From Sesamum alatum (taxonomy: Eukaryota; Streptophyta; Magnoliopsida; Lamiales; Pedaliaceae), in contig JACGWO010000012.1 in NCBI GenBank assembly GCA_034509735.1, positions 25,201,188 to 25,265,187 on the forward strand: a DNA stretch of 64,000 bases. The letters are read 5' to 3'. This document shows, one piece after another, positions 33,850 to 44,892 of the stretch. Within the stretch, counting starts at the first letter, position 1. Each line of letters begins with the position of its first letter. Below the pieces are notes generated by a model. It had not been told where the DNA came from and searched no databases. It worked only from the letters and a program-made list of their open reading frames with translations. Position numbers and translations under genes: made by a program.

Positions 33850-34399
33850 AAGCTGCCCATGCGTTCATGAAATCAACCAGAGACGACCCGTCGGCTACTA
33901 GGTGCGACACGCATGCTGCCACGGCAACCCCTCCACAGTCAAAGAAGTTGATCTTGTACATGAAAAGGGTGCCGGCCCTCTTCCGACATGTATGCCCGGA
34001 GAGGATCCACCGGAAGGAACTTCTGAAACTCCTTCCAATTTGGCGTCCTGCACGAGTTCGGAGACGAGCGTGCGCACGGGCTTCAACGAACTCAACTCCC
34101 TCGTCGTCACAGTAAACTGTGTAACTTTTTCTGGATCGATCTTTCCAGCTAATGGATAGAACGAAGTCAGAGTGTTTGAGAGGATTGCTTCAGGTGCTGA
34201 ACATACTTGGGCCTGGTCCGTGCTGCTGGCCGAGCCTTCAACTCATCCGCTTCGTTAGAAGAAGATGAGAGAAATGTAAACCGACGGAGTTATTTGATCG
34301 AGCACTGACAGGTTTGAGGGTTTTAAGGTGGTCGGGAGTCGGAGATGATGGCTTGATCAGCTCTTTGGAGATGACATGCACACTACCTGCGGAATCCAT
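33850..34399 (-). pseudogene. BAHD acyltransferase copy 6, N-terminal fragment
   Basis: Begins with the same MDSAGSVHVISKELIKPSS start as copy 7 and continues to about residue 183 (just past the HLVAD motif and NAWAA), where it is cut at 33850. Compared with copy 7 it has many single-base indels: extra T after ACAGGT (near 34312), extra T in GCTTCGTTAG (34257), a lost G in GAGAGGATT, lost C in GAGCCTTC, and others. Nearly all lie in short homopolymers. The C-terminal half with the DFGWG motif is absent. Non-functional. Confidence 0.85.
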
Positions 34400-35234
34400 C
34401 TTTAGTTTCTGGTTTGGTTGGTAAAGTTTTGTGTACTTGCTTTTAATGTATGGATTATGCACGTACCTTGGATAAGAAAAAGGTCACTGTATACATGTAC
34501 TTATAGGGAAAGATTTACTATTAAAAGTCATTAATTTGGTTAACAAATATATTTTATTTTTTGGTAAATTACAACTACCGGGATTTGACATAATCACAAA
34601 TATCCTCTCGTTGCTTTGAAAAATTACAAATACCCCCTGAAATTTGTAACCATTTAACAAATAACTCATTCCATCCATTTTTATGGGTGAACTGACCAAA
34701 ATGCCCTTATGTAATTTATTTAATTTTTTAAAATTTTTTGAATTTTTTTGGACTATAATGCGCAGGGAGAGGTTTTTAAGTTTTTACACAGAGGAGTTAA
34801 TAATGCAAATTGCCTTCGTCCTGATTTTTCTACAATTTAACAAAAAAATCAATGGCAAAATGGTCAATTTCAAGCATTTGGTTAAAAAATTTATAAATCT
34901 CATGGGGTATTTGTAATTATGTTCAAACTTGAGGGAAAGATGGATGTAATTTACCCTTTATTTTTTTATTACGATGGCCATATTGCGAGTGGATCGTACT
35001 GATGCCTTAGTTTCTTTAAAGAATATTAGCCAACATGGCATGCCTGCGTGCATTTAATAAATAAACTTTCACATTTTAAACTATATTTCAAATAAGAATC
35101 AAATATATAAACCAACACATCACACTTTAAAAAAAAAAAATCAACTTAAGAGTGTTATCGACACAATAAAAGAATTGAAATCGTGGTATTCACAAACCGC
35201 ATGCCATTTTATAGGTGATATTTTTTTATATCAA
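34400..35234 (-). other. upstream block V of copy 6
   Basis: A weak TATA (TATAAGTA on -, 34498-34505) sits where copy 7 has TATAAATA. TTATAGGGAA at 34501-34510 is the single, unfilled form of the site duplicated around the MITE in copy 7. A foldback of the GGTAAATTACAA family lies at 34563-34957. GATGCCTTAGTTTCTTTAAA (35000) and the ACTTTCACATTTTAAACTAT stretch match 48582-48680. Confidence 0.65.
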
Positions 35235-35658
35235 GGGTGAATTATAATAACCTCTCATGAGGTTTGGCATAATTACGGATACCCCCTCATTGTTTCAAAA
35301 ATTACAAATATCCCCCTGAGGTTTTGTAACCGTCTAACAAATGACTCATTTCCATCTATTTTTATAAGTGAATTAACCAAAATGCCTTTATGAAATTGAA
35401 TTATTTTTTAAAATTTTTCTAATGTTTTTTGGACAAAAATGTGAAAGGGGAGGTTTTTTTATGTTTTTTTACACAGAGGAACAATAATGTGATTTACCTT
35501 GCCTAATTTTTTTACAATTTAAAAAAATCAATAGCAAAAATGAATCATTTCAAACCTTTAATTTAAAAATTAAACCTCAAAAAGATATTTTTAATTTTTA
35601 AAATAATAAAGGTATTTGTAATTATGATATTCCCCAAAAAAATCATTATAATTCACCC
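35235..35658. mobile_element. foldback MITE, GGGTGAATTA family, 9-bp target duplication
   Basis: Starts GGGTGAATTATAATAACC and ends CATTATAATTCACCC. It is flanked by TTATATCAA (35226-35234) and TTATATTAA (35659-35667), one mismatch. The same family member occupies the equivalent site upstream of copy 7 (48834-50991), so it inserted before the two units separated. Confidence 0.8.
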
Positions 35659-36724
35659 TTATATTAAAATTTGAAATTGCAAAGTCGAACTCTACTTGCA
35701 CTATTAATTTTACCCCTTTGTTTAAATATTAATTATGCTAATTTTTATTATTTTGTATTAAAATAATATATAAGCCATATATAGCATAGCCTATTTTAGT
35801 TTGTTCTGGCGGCGAACAAATCATGATAGTAGCTGTTATTATAGCGGAAGTTGGCTGTTTAGGTCTGCCAGACAAGATCATGATGTGTTATTACGAGTAC
35901 TGTTTTTCAGTTTAAAAATCATCATCATAAATTAAGGGAAAAATCCAAGCAACCTCGCGATATTATAGATGAACAAATTACCCCTTCATAAAAAATAAAA
36001 AACAATTTATCTCCCTGTAATTTTGAAATGAATCAATTTACATCCTCATATTTTTTAAATTGCGTAAATCCATTTAAAGAACACAGGGAGGTAAATTACT
36101 ACTTTTTTTTCCCATAAGAGAGTAATTTGTTCATCTGCAATATCACAGGGAGATAAATTGCATTAAACCCCATAAATTAGCATCATTAATCAAGATCAGA
36201 TAAATTAATATGAAACTTAAGTTTTTTTCATAAGTATTGATACTGATGAGCAAAAAAATGTAGTGTTCGATTCAATTATGATACAAAATAATAAAGTGAA
36301 ATGCTAAAAACTTCTTTTTTTTTTTTTTTTGTTGAAGTGAAATACTGAGAACTAAGAGTGCGAAAATAAGTGGAGATGAGAATATCATTCCTTGTTTTGC
36401 AAGTTCAGTCTGGCCAAAGTCGAGTTGGCCCAACCCAACCCACTGTGCACACTGTGTAACATGGTTGATGTTGCACACAGTTAAACCAATCCAGTCCGAT
36501 GATGATAAACAGTGCCCTATAGTTATAGATCAACATGGATCATGCTCTACAATCCCATAAATTTTCCATCCTTCTCCTATAAATAAAATACCAAGGCTTT
36601 AGATAGAACATTTACCAATACTAGAAAAAACGGACATCAATCACGGAATTATATATTCTTTTCCAAAACTAAGACCAAAGAGATAAAGAAGGTATGGAAT
36701 TCAAACACAGAAAGAATATTAGTC
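35659..36724 (-). other. block V continued, with a foldback at 35939-36176
   Basis: No gene. TTAGTTTGTTCTGGCGGCGA (35797) and the following 150 bases recur at 43875 and 51067. Bases 35939-36176 form a foldback with arms TTATCTCCCTGTAAT and CACAGGGAGATAAATTGCA. CCCACTGTGCACACTGTG (36439) matches 51428. Confidence 0.55.
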
Positions 36725-37296
36725 AAGGGTAAATTATAATGATCTGTTCTAAAATTTGGTACAATTACGGATACATCCTCACTTTTTTAAAAATTTCAAA
36801 TACCCCTTTACGGTTTATTACCAACAGATAACTCATTTTCATCTATTTTTATGGGTGAACTGACTAAAATACCCTTATGCAAACTGAATTATTTATTTAA
36901 TTTTTAAAGTTTTATAATTTTTTTTTGGACTAAAATGCGTGAGGAGAGGTTTCTTATGTATAGCTCTATATAATTAAAAATCATATTAGTAAAATAATAA
37001 GAGAAACTTTTCCAATTCAAATAACTATAACTTTTGATAAAACTATACTATTTATCAGGAGAGAGACACTACAAAAATACGACAATTTAAACTTTTTCTT
37101 TAATTGATTGTAATTATATTATGAAATTCAATCATCAATATTTATAACAATTGATATATCAATTATTTACATTAAATAATACCTTATAACTAATCAACAA
37201 GTATATATTATCGAAATAGACCAATAATTAACTATTATTATAACAGGTAAATAATTAATCACACATTCGTAGGATATTTACAACCCAGGGAAAAAA
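36725..37296 (-). other. half foldback and distal end of block V
   Basis: Bases 36731-36957 are the left part of a GGGTAAATTATAATGATC element also present at 51569. Bases 36958-37285 match 53672-54005 almost throughout (TTTGATAAAACTATACTATT; GTATATATTATCGAAATAGA). This marks the outer limit of the duplicated unit. Confidence 0.6.
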
Positions 37297-38805
37297 AAAT
37301 TTGGTCCATTAACTTGACATAAATTCAATTTTAGTACATTAACTATGTCAATTTTTAATTTTTTACACTATATTGTAATTTTGTGTCAATTAAGTCCAAA
37401 TAAGGGTTTTGTTCCAATTTTCCGGTAAATTGACCAGAATCTGATGATGTGGCTAGGTGTTGCTTACGTGTCCGGCGAAATTAACCACATCAACACATGA
37501 TGTGGTTAAAATTACAAGTGACAGATGATGTGGCTTAATTGTATATAAGTATATATATAATTAAGATGAAATTATTTTTTAATAAAAACACCCCGTCCCC
37601 CGCCCAACCCCCCCCCCCCCCACCCTCCGTCCACCAGCGTCGCCCACCATCTCCCATAGGAGGCGGCGGCGTCGCCCCCTCACACTACAGGGCGACTCTC
37701 CGTCGCTCAGCGCACGATTGCCGTCGCCCCTTCTATTGGGGGCGGCGACGACCCCTACTATGGCTGGGGCTGGCGGGGGCCGGGGGGTTGGACGGGGGGG
37801 TGATGGGGGGGGGGGGGGTTTGGTGGGTTAGGGGAATATAATTTTTTTTAAAATTTGTATTATATTTAATTTTATTTAAATTTATATATTATAAAATTTT
37901 ATAGTCATAAATAAAATTTATAAAATATGGATTATTATATTAATATTATTTATTTTTTATAAAATAAATTTTATGTATTTTTAATTTTATAATTAAATAA
38001 AATAATTATTTATAATAACATAAAATTATTTATAGTTATATATAGTTTTATGTATTCTTTTATCTGTATAATCTATAATTATTTATAAAATAATAATTTT
38101 ATGTATTTATTGTAAAATAATAATCAATTTTTATACTCTATAAGTATTAATAAAATAATCATTTATAATTATCTATAATTTTAATTTATTTATTTTTTAT
38201 TGTGTCGATAATATATTTAAATAATATTTTTTGAAGTTGGTATATTGAGTTATATATTTTATTTTAATTTATTAATACCTTTTACAGTGTGTAAGATTAT
38301 TTATTATATGCATGCAGGGACGACGTGTCACGAAAGTTATAAATATAATGTTATAAATAAAAAAAATAATTCTATATTTTTTTTCATAAAATAAATTTTA
38401 TATATTTTTTATCTACAATTTTATAAATAAAAAAACAATTTTATGTATTTTTTATAAAATAATAATTAATTTTTATAATCTATAAATATTTATTGCCACA
38501 TGAGATAAGACATGTATTTTGGTTAAAATTTATATATAAGACATGATTATTTTCGTATTATATTGATATTTTTCATATTGTAGAAATTTTTACGAAAAAA
38601 TTTAGAATATGTATAAAAAAAATATTATATATAGCCGTGTTAGTGTCGTATCGTGTCCTAATTTTTAAAAAAATTTCATGTCAATGTGTCCATATCATAT
38701 CATATTTTGTGTCGTCGTGTTCGTGTCCATGCATCATAGGTTATACCAAACCTTAAAGAATGATAGTTGTAGTTTGCCCTTTTTATATTATTTATATAGA
38801 TATAG
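37297..38805. other. GC-rich palindromic island in very AT-rich DNA
   Basis: Bases 37590-37830 are strongly GC-rich. A C-run tract on the left and a G-run tract on the right (13 or more in a row each) bracket inverted GGCGGCGGCGTCGCCCC / GGGGCGGCGACGACCCC motifs. The flanks, especially 37841-38640, are almost entirely A and T with recurrent TAATTATTTATAAAAT. The open frame over the island is low-complexity Pro/Gly/Arg and is not a gene. Confidence 0.6.
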
Positions 38806-38814
38806 GTTTCCCCA

Positions 38815-39070
38815 GGCAAAATTATTTTAAAAATTGTAAAATAAATAAAAAAATTACGAAAATACCGTAATTTAAAATTATTTATAAATTTATGTAAAAC
38901 CGCTGAAAATTTCAGCGGTTTTTAAACTAAAAAAAAAATAAAAAAAAAAGCTGGTGTCAGAACCGCTGACAGTGTCAGCGGTTCTGACACTGCATAGAAC
39001 CGCTGAATTTTTCAGCGGTTCTGAGGAGGATGGGACGCATGCATGCGTCCGCATGCATGCGTCCATCCAT
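38815..39070 (+). repeat. left terminal inverted repeat with palindrome array
   Basis: About 255 bp matching the reverse complement of 43580-43820. It contains three near-perfect palindromes in a row: AACCGCTGAAAATTTCAGCGG, AACCGCTGACAGTGTCAGCG and AACCGCTGAATTTTTCAGCG. Each has AACCGCTGA arms facing TCAGCGGTT. Next come overlapping GGGACGCATGCATGCGTCC palindromes. A lone TTTTTCAGCGGTTCT half-site lies further in, at 39151. Confidence 0.9.
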
Positions 39071-39215
39071 GGCACTTTAGCGTCGATGGGATGCATGCAT
39101 GCATCTGCATGCATGCATCCCATCTGAATTCTTTTCAGACTGAGAACTTGTTTTTCAGCGGTTCTCATGCATCGTATTTATATAAAACTGCTATGTATAA
39201 AAGCGTTTTTGCATC

Positions 39216-39223
39216 TATAAATA
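39216..39223 (+). promoter_or_regulatory. candidate TATA box of the MULE transposase
   Basis: TATAAATA in GCATCTATAAATACCACTG, just inside the left terminal repeat. The ATG follows 216 bp later; AATTGTAAGTTTT at 39327 could be the donor of a 5'-leader intron. Confidence 0.45.
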
Positions 39224-39438
39224 CCACTGCTTTCAGTTCACATGAGTTTGAAACAATATCCTAATCGAAAATTCTACAAAAGGGCACGTTTTAAGACTAC
39301 ATCGGAGGAAATTTTCTTGCAACCAAAATTGTAAGTTTTCTATTCTAAAATTATGTTTTATTATATATTTGTTTGTTTTCGTTATAATATTATTAATAAT
39401 ATTATTTTTTTATGCATATGGTATTTTGATGTGAAGAT

Positions 39439-41666
39439 ATGGTGGAGCAAAACAATATTGACATTATTATATATTTTGGAGGTCAACGAATTGATTCATA
39501 TGATTGTGTGAGTTATGATCGACCTCCAATGAGATTTATGAAAATTTCTCGTAGCACTAAATTTGCTGAACTTGAATCACTTATGTATGAAGAACTTGGG
39601 CTCCGTATGAATGATTTTCAGTTACAAATATATTTTAAATACACAACATATAGTGCTGATAGAAGACGGGAGATGGCATTGCCGATTAAGACGGATCGAG
39701 ATGTGCAATTTTTTTTCAATCCGTTGAATGGATATGTTACGGTAGAAAGTTTTTGTTGAAGCAGAGAAAGTCTATCATAATATTGATAATATTGTATTGG
39801 ATGACCCTTTTGCTGGTGATTATGGAACATACATGTCAATTTTAACACAAGATGGGGGCCAGTTTGCCAGCAGTAAACTCAAGAGATGGAAGATTTGGGA
39901 TAAATGAAGATTTTGCAGGGCCTTCTACGTACAACCAACAAGATGATGAGTATGTTAATATGGAGCCTGAAGCCGATAGTTTTTTAAATGAAGATCCGGT
40001 GAACTCTGAACCAGATGAGGTTGAGGAAGAGGCTGAAAATAATTTGAATCCTGATAATGACGATGAAGTCAGCATCCCAATTATGCTGGAAGTGCTTGGA
40101 AGTATTGCTGATGGGGTGACAAGCCAACAAGTACACGGAATTGATTTGAACATGCCAGCCACATCAGAGCCTCCTTCTCTATATCCAGTGATCCCATTTT
40201 TCAGTACAACACATCCAGAGGTACCTGTTGACTCGGTGGATATCCCTACTGGTAAATGGGGTAACTTGTACGACCCGAGCACTGGAGAGCTCGCATTAGG
40301 AATGGTGTTCAAGAGCAAAGACCACTTGAAAGCTAGTGTTCAAGATTTTTCTGTGCGTTGTGCGAGACGAGAATACCGTGTGCTCGAGAGTCATCCAAAA
40401 TTATGGAAGGTCGTGTGCAAATATGATGCAGAGACTGGATGTGATTGGATGCTACGAGCTATCTACAAGTCCAATATGGGGTTATTCAAGATTACCAGGT
40501 ACGTGGACCGCATACCTGCTTGATGAATGAGATTTCTGTAGATCATCGTAACTTAGGTAAGAGTATGATTGCAACACATTTGCTTGGTATGGTTCGTCAA
40601 GAACCCATCATATGACATCAAGTATGTCCAGCAAAATGTGAAAGATCGATTCGGGTTCGAAATCTCTTATCATAAGGCTTGGCAGGCTTTGAAGGCGGCT
40701 AGGGAACAGGTATATGGAACTTGGAAAGCTCTGTACAAAAATTGCCTCGATACATGGCTGCATTACAGAAATGGAACCCCGGGACAGTTGTAGAGTGGTT
40801 GCATTTGGACACTGACAGGCCTGGGCTGAAAATGTTGCACTATGTGTTTTGGGCTTTCAGACCGTGTATAGAAGGATTTCGTTATTGTCGTAACGTTATA
40901 AGTGTAGACGGAACTCATCTGTACACGAGGTACAAACACAAGCTATTAGTGGCAGTCACAATGGATGCAAATCAACAAGTCCTCCCATTAGCCTTCGCAC
41001 TGGTTGATGAAGAACCACTAGCATCCTGGCGATGGTTCCTTGAAATGCTTTCCAAGCATCTACTACGCGGTGAGGATCGAATTTGTCTAATTTCTGATCG
41101 ACACAGTGGACTGATTAAAGGAGTAGATGCAGTGCCAGCCTTTAAGTTTCCCCGTGGAGTTCATCGATTTTGTTTGCGGCATGTGTGCTCAAACTTTAAT
41201 AACAAGTTCAACAATGTTCAACTTAAGGATCTCTGCTGGAAGGCGGGTTCTGAGCAGAAATGTGCGCAAGTTTGAGCGGGTTCTGGAAGAAATAAAAGAA
41301 TTGAATGAAGGAGCTTATAATTGGCTTGGAAGGATTGACAAAACTCAGTGGACGCTAGCACATGATGGTGGATGGCGCACAGGCATCCTAACAACGAATA
41401 TGTCGGAGTGTATAAATGGAGTGTTGAAAGGTGCCAGACGACTACCGATAATGGCTATTGTGCAAATAACATTTTCCCGTTCAGTGCAATACTTCCTAGA
41501 GCGCACAACACGTTGTCACCGGATGATGAATGACAATCAACAATGGGCTGATTATGCATACAGATTATTTGAGGCGCGACAGACTGAGGCAGTACACCAC
41601 ATTGTACAGAAATTTGATTATACTCAGCAATCTGCCTTGGTAGGACCTACACGCACACCAGGATAA
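39439..41666 (+). pseudogene. MuDR-type (MULE) transposase, frameshifted
   Basis: Transposase of the Mutator superfamily, which would cut and paste the element by binding its terminal repeats. Order of parts: an N-terminal PB1-like region (39439-39745), an acidic linker (39950-40060), and the MuDR DNA-binding domain (40255-40600, with GMVFKSKDHLKASV, a CD..TGCDW metal site and the PHTCL / DHRNLG stretch). The catalytic core follows (40800-41300) with SVDGTHL for the first Asp, LISDRHSGL for the second, then CLRHVC and a downstream EEIKELNEGAYNW region for the Glu. Frames switch at least near 39745, 39855, 40510, 40590, 40740 and 41235. The usual C-terminal SWIM zinc finger is missing; the reading ends where the PMD gene begins on the other strand. 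Confidence 0.85.
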
Positions 41667-43433
41667 CGTGAACGTGAAAAATTCAAAATCTCCTGATAAA
41701 CTTCACGATGTCGAACCCTCATATCTAACAATGCCTGATAATCTGTCCCGACATTATCACTATCAAGTGATAGTTGTTCCATTCTGTCCGCCTGCAAACA
41801 TAATTTAGTTTAGAATATACTTATCGTGCATTGAATTTAGAATATACAGGGAATTATTTGCTTACCACATATTCCCAGTCCCTTGGGTTTACAGACTGAT
41901 ATCCGTGAGCATCTGCCACTGTCCCTACGTGCGATATCTGAATGCGGGTGATTTGGTGATACCAATTCATATAATCCGGGACAGTACCACGACTATTGTC
42001 GATATAAGGCCTCAGTACAACCATTGATTGCACGTTGTTCCATTGTGCAATATAATCACTATGAAACAATGCCCAATTTTCCCCGTGGCGTCCTCTCCTA
42101 TCAAGTGAATGCAATCGTCTTTCACTGTGAAGTGGGTTTGGGGGAATATCTTGTACCATGCCAAACTGACGTAACACCCGTTCTGGGTGGTGCATCTCCA
42201 CAATGGCATAATGAATCAATGGACATTTTATGTTCCATGGTGTATTGTATGCATAAAGAGGCAGTGAAGTCACATCATTCGCGTTATTATCGTATGGTAT
42301 CCAAGCAAACTACATGATTATATAATTACATCAATATAATGAAACATATATAATACGAAACATAATATATTTAAACAACAACAGTCCGCCTACCTCATTC
42401 TCTTTCATTAAGTCCAATATATTTTCTGATAATACGCAATGCATTGGAAGCCGTGTGTGTTCGGGACACATGATACGACCACCTACAAACACGAAAATAA
42501 GTTAGATTTAAATTAAATTTAGAAGTCATTTTTTTGCTAGTATAGGTATAATTCAAGTGCATACCGTGCAGCATATGGAGGTATAGGCAAGACGTTCTCA
42601 TCGTCAATTATAGTAGGTTGCAAATCTAAAATCTCGGTGGAGCGAATCGGGGCGAGGGTTGTAATGCGAGACCATGCCCAAAATTGTAATAATTGCATTG
42701 GGCCACCTATGTTCGTTTTTCCTCTTTGTGAGGCTGTGCACAACTCTCTGTACATATAAGCCAACACTGCTGTACCCCAATTTGAGATACCACCTTCACT
42801 AAGGTCCTCCATATGACGTAAATATAATAATGAGACAGTGTTGCCCGTAGCATCAGGACACAATACACCACCAATAAGGCACAAAGCTATTACTCGTGCC
42901 TCTTGAAATACTTCTTCCATAGGGCTATCATCGTCACTCGTGTTCAAAATTAACCAATCATGTAATACACTTAATTTCAATCGAGAAAATTTAAATGCAT
43001 TATCATCCGGAAGAAAACCCAACCATTGGTAGCAATAATTTTGCCATTGTGGAATAGTCCACTTTGTATCTACTCCTGTAATAATATTACCTTCCACAGG
43101 AAGTTTCCACATGATTGCGATGTCTTGAAGAGTGACAATCGCCTCACCAATCGTGAAATGAAAAGTATGAGTCTCGGGTCGCCATCTCTCGACTAACGCA
43201 GTAATAAGGTGTGCGTCAATCTCAACGTGACCACACTGAAAAACTCCTAAAAAACCCATATTTTCTAATACCTGTAGAACACGTACGTGGCGTGGCACTA
43301 GTTTGAGATTTCGAAAAAAAGAAGTATCACCACGTCCATGTAATGTTGTGTCGGGGTCTCGGAGCACATCTTCAGAACGATGATTTGCTTGTCCATACAA
43401 CACACTAGAATTACGTGGCCCAAAATTAGCCAT
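41624..43433 (-). CDS. plant mobile domain (PMD) protein, MAIN-like, four exons
   Basis: Protein of the plant mobile domain family (Arabidopsis MAIN, MAIL1 and the PP7-long relatives), thought to bind partner proteins in gene silencing; many relatives ride in transposons. Predicted exons on -: 42565-43433, 42394-42482, 41866-42309 and 41624-41791, each with GT and AG ends visible. Landmarks: MGFLGVFQCGHVEIDAHLI near residue 59, ETHTFHFTIGEAIVTLQDIA near 88, CLIGGVLCPDATGN near 187, then PLIHYAIVEMHHPERVLRQF in exon 3 and VADRMEQLSL across the last splice. Exons 2-4 are in one phase, but the exon 1-2 junction is off by one base, so either a single-base indel or another donor is involved. Its tail overlaps the transposase end by 43 bp. 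Confidence 0.75.
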
Positions 43434-43487
43434 AATTCTACAAAAAAAAAATTTCTGAATATTTGAGATTTAGGTTGTGGTCCTCCC

Positions 43488-43578
43488 TTAAAGGTTCACC
43501 CCTTATTTATAAGGGGTGAACCTCTCACCCCTGCAAGGAGGAGTTCACGGGTGAACTCCATGTTCACCCGTGAACGTT
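43488..43578 (-). promoter_or_regulatory. palindromic promoter region of the PMD gene
   Basis: Two palindromes lie between the ATG and the right terminal repeat. The first has AGGTTCACCCCTTA facing TAAGGGGTGAACCT around a TTTATAA centre that could serve as TATA (about 43490-43522). The second is GGAGTTCACGGGTGAACTCC followed by GTTCACCCGTGAAC. The GTTCACC half-site thus appears six times. It is not present on the transposase side. Confidence 0.55.
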
Positions 43579-43579
43579 A

Positions 43580-43820
43580 CATATGGATGGACGCATGCAT
43601 GCGTCCCATCCTGCTTAGAACCGCTGAAAAATTCAGCGGTTCTAAGCCAGTGTCAGAACCGCTGACACTGTCAGCGGTTCTGACACCGCTTTTTATTTTT
43701 TTTTTTTTAATTTAAAAACCGCTGAAATTTTCAGCGGTTTTACATAAATTTATAAATAATTTTAAATTACGGTATTTTTGTAATTTTTTATTTATTTTAC
43801 AATTTTTAAATAATTTTGCC
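43580..43820 (-). repeat. right terminal inverted repeat with palindrome array
   Basis: Inverted counterpart of 38815-39070 with the same three AACCGCTGA...TCAGCGGTT palindromes (43618-43644, 43653-43682, 43717-43742) and one GGACGCATGCATGCGTCC palindrome. The left side has an extra copy of the last motif. Confidence 0.9.
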
Positions 43821-43829
43821 GTTTCCCCA

Positions 43830-44760
43830 TTGGTTGCGAAATAAATTAGGTAGGTTGGCATATTTTAGTTTGTTCTGGCGGCGAACGAATTATTAGATGT
43901 TTAGGTCCTACAAGATCATGATAAGGTTTTTTTTTTTTTTTAACTAAGATCATGATGATGAGTTATTAAGAGTAACTATTTTTTAGTTGTATCATAATTA
44001 CCAAAAACAAATAATATTACTTCTAACTCAATGAAAGTGTTCAATTTACTTAAAAATAAATAAATAGTCCGTTACATTATTTCAAATATCATTGATCAAG
44101 ATCAGATAAGTTAATGTGAAAATATATATTTTTTTTATAAGTATTGATATAAAAAAGATCATATTTGAAAATTTATATATATAACATAATACTAGTTACA
44201 TAGTAAAATGGCCAGAATTTATAGATATAGTTGCACAATCTCATGCTACTTTCGATAATTTTTTAGGCTATGGTGGCAAAGTAAAAAATTTCGCAAAGTT
44301 AAAGAATTGATGATGACATAGTCAGGCCCACATGATCACGGAGCTCAAAACCGATTAAGGGAAAAATTTAGGAGGTCGAGATGTTCAAAGCTCCAAAAAG
44401 TCCAAAAAGGGGAGGGATCGGGGCAAAACTAACCCGCCTTAGATATATAAAATGGGGAGGCTCGTTGATGACTCGCGAACTGGTTTAGAGAACCTGCTAA
44501 ACTCTATTTCTTATATAGAATTGGATATATACAAAATTATTTAAGAATTTACATACAATATCATAATTTTCTATTAATAATGTATTACATATAAATAAAT
44601 AAATAATAAAATATATTTAAAAAATAAAAAGGGGAGGGATCGGGGCAAAACCCGTTACCCTTATATTTAATGTTCTTATTTTGCCAACCCCCAATATACG
44701 GGACAGTAAATACAATTAAGCCTGGATCAAATTATTAAATTTTGAGGTCCAAGGATTCAA
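43830..44760. other. block V fragment and unassigned DNA
   Basis: Bases 43870-44150 match 35795-36235 (TTTAGTTTGTTCTGGCGGCG; CATTGATCAAGATCAGATAA). Bases 44190-44720 hold no gene; the phrase GGGGAGGGATCGGGGCAAAA occurs twice (44409, 44631). Confidence 0.5.
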
Positions 44761-44892
44761 TACATTGATTATTGCTAGAAACCAAGTCTACTAGCTATTG
44801 GAACACCATGCCAGGTTTTGCTTATTGTAATTTTCGAAAACTCTTCATAAATGGCATGCGATGCTGCCAGAATCTTGATTTGCATGTTTCGC

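Larger units (their letters stand above)
38815..43820. mobile_element. Mutator-like element (MULE) carrying a transposase and a PMD gene
   Basis: 5,006 bp bounded by GGCAAAATTATTT and its inverted copy AAATAATTTTGCC, flanked by a perfect 9-bp target duplication GTTTCCCCA (38806-38814, 43821-43829). Terminal inverted repeats run about 250 bp inward on both sides. Inside, a MuDR-type transposase gene reads rightward and a PMD gene reads leftward, converging near 41.6 kb. A 9-bp duplication, long TIRs and a MULE transposase together define the Mutator superfamily. It inserted into block V-related DNA: the right flank resumes at 43850 with sequence like 35790. The transposase is frameshifted, so the element cannot move by itself. 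Confidence 0.93.

Noticed and set aside
37539..37841. 100-residue Pro/Gly-rich ORF
   Set aside because: Low-complexity translation of a GC hairpin with homopolymer runs.
42024..42317. + strand ORF inside the MULE
   Set aside because: It is the antisense of PMD exon 3, whose - strand reading has family motifs and splice sites.
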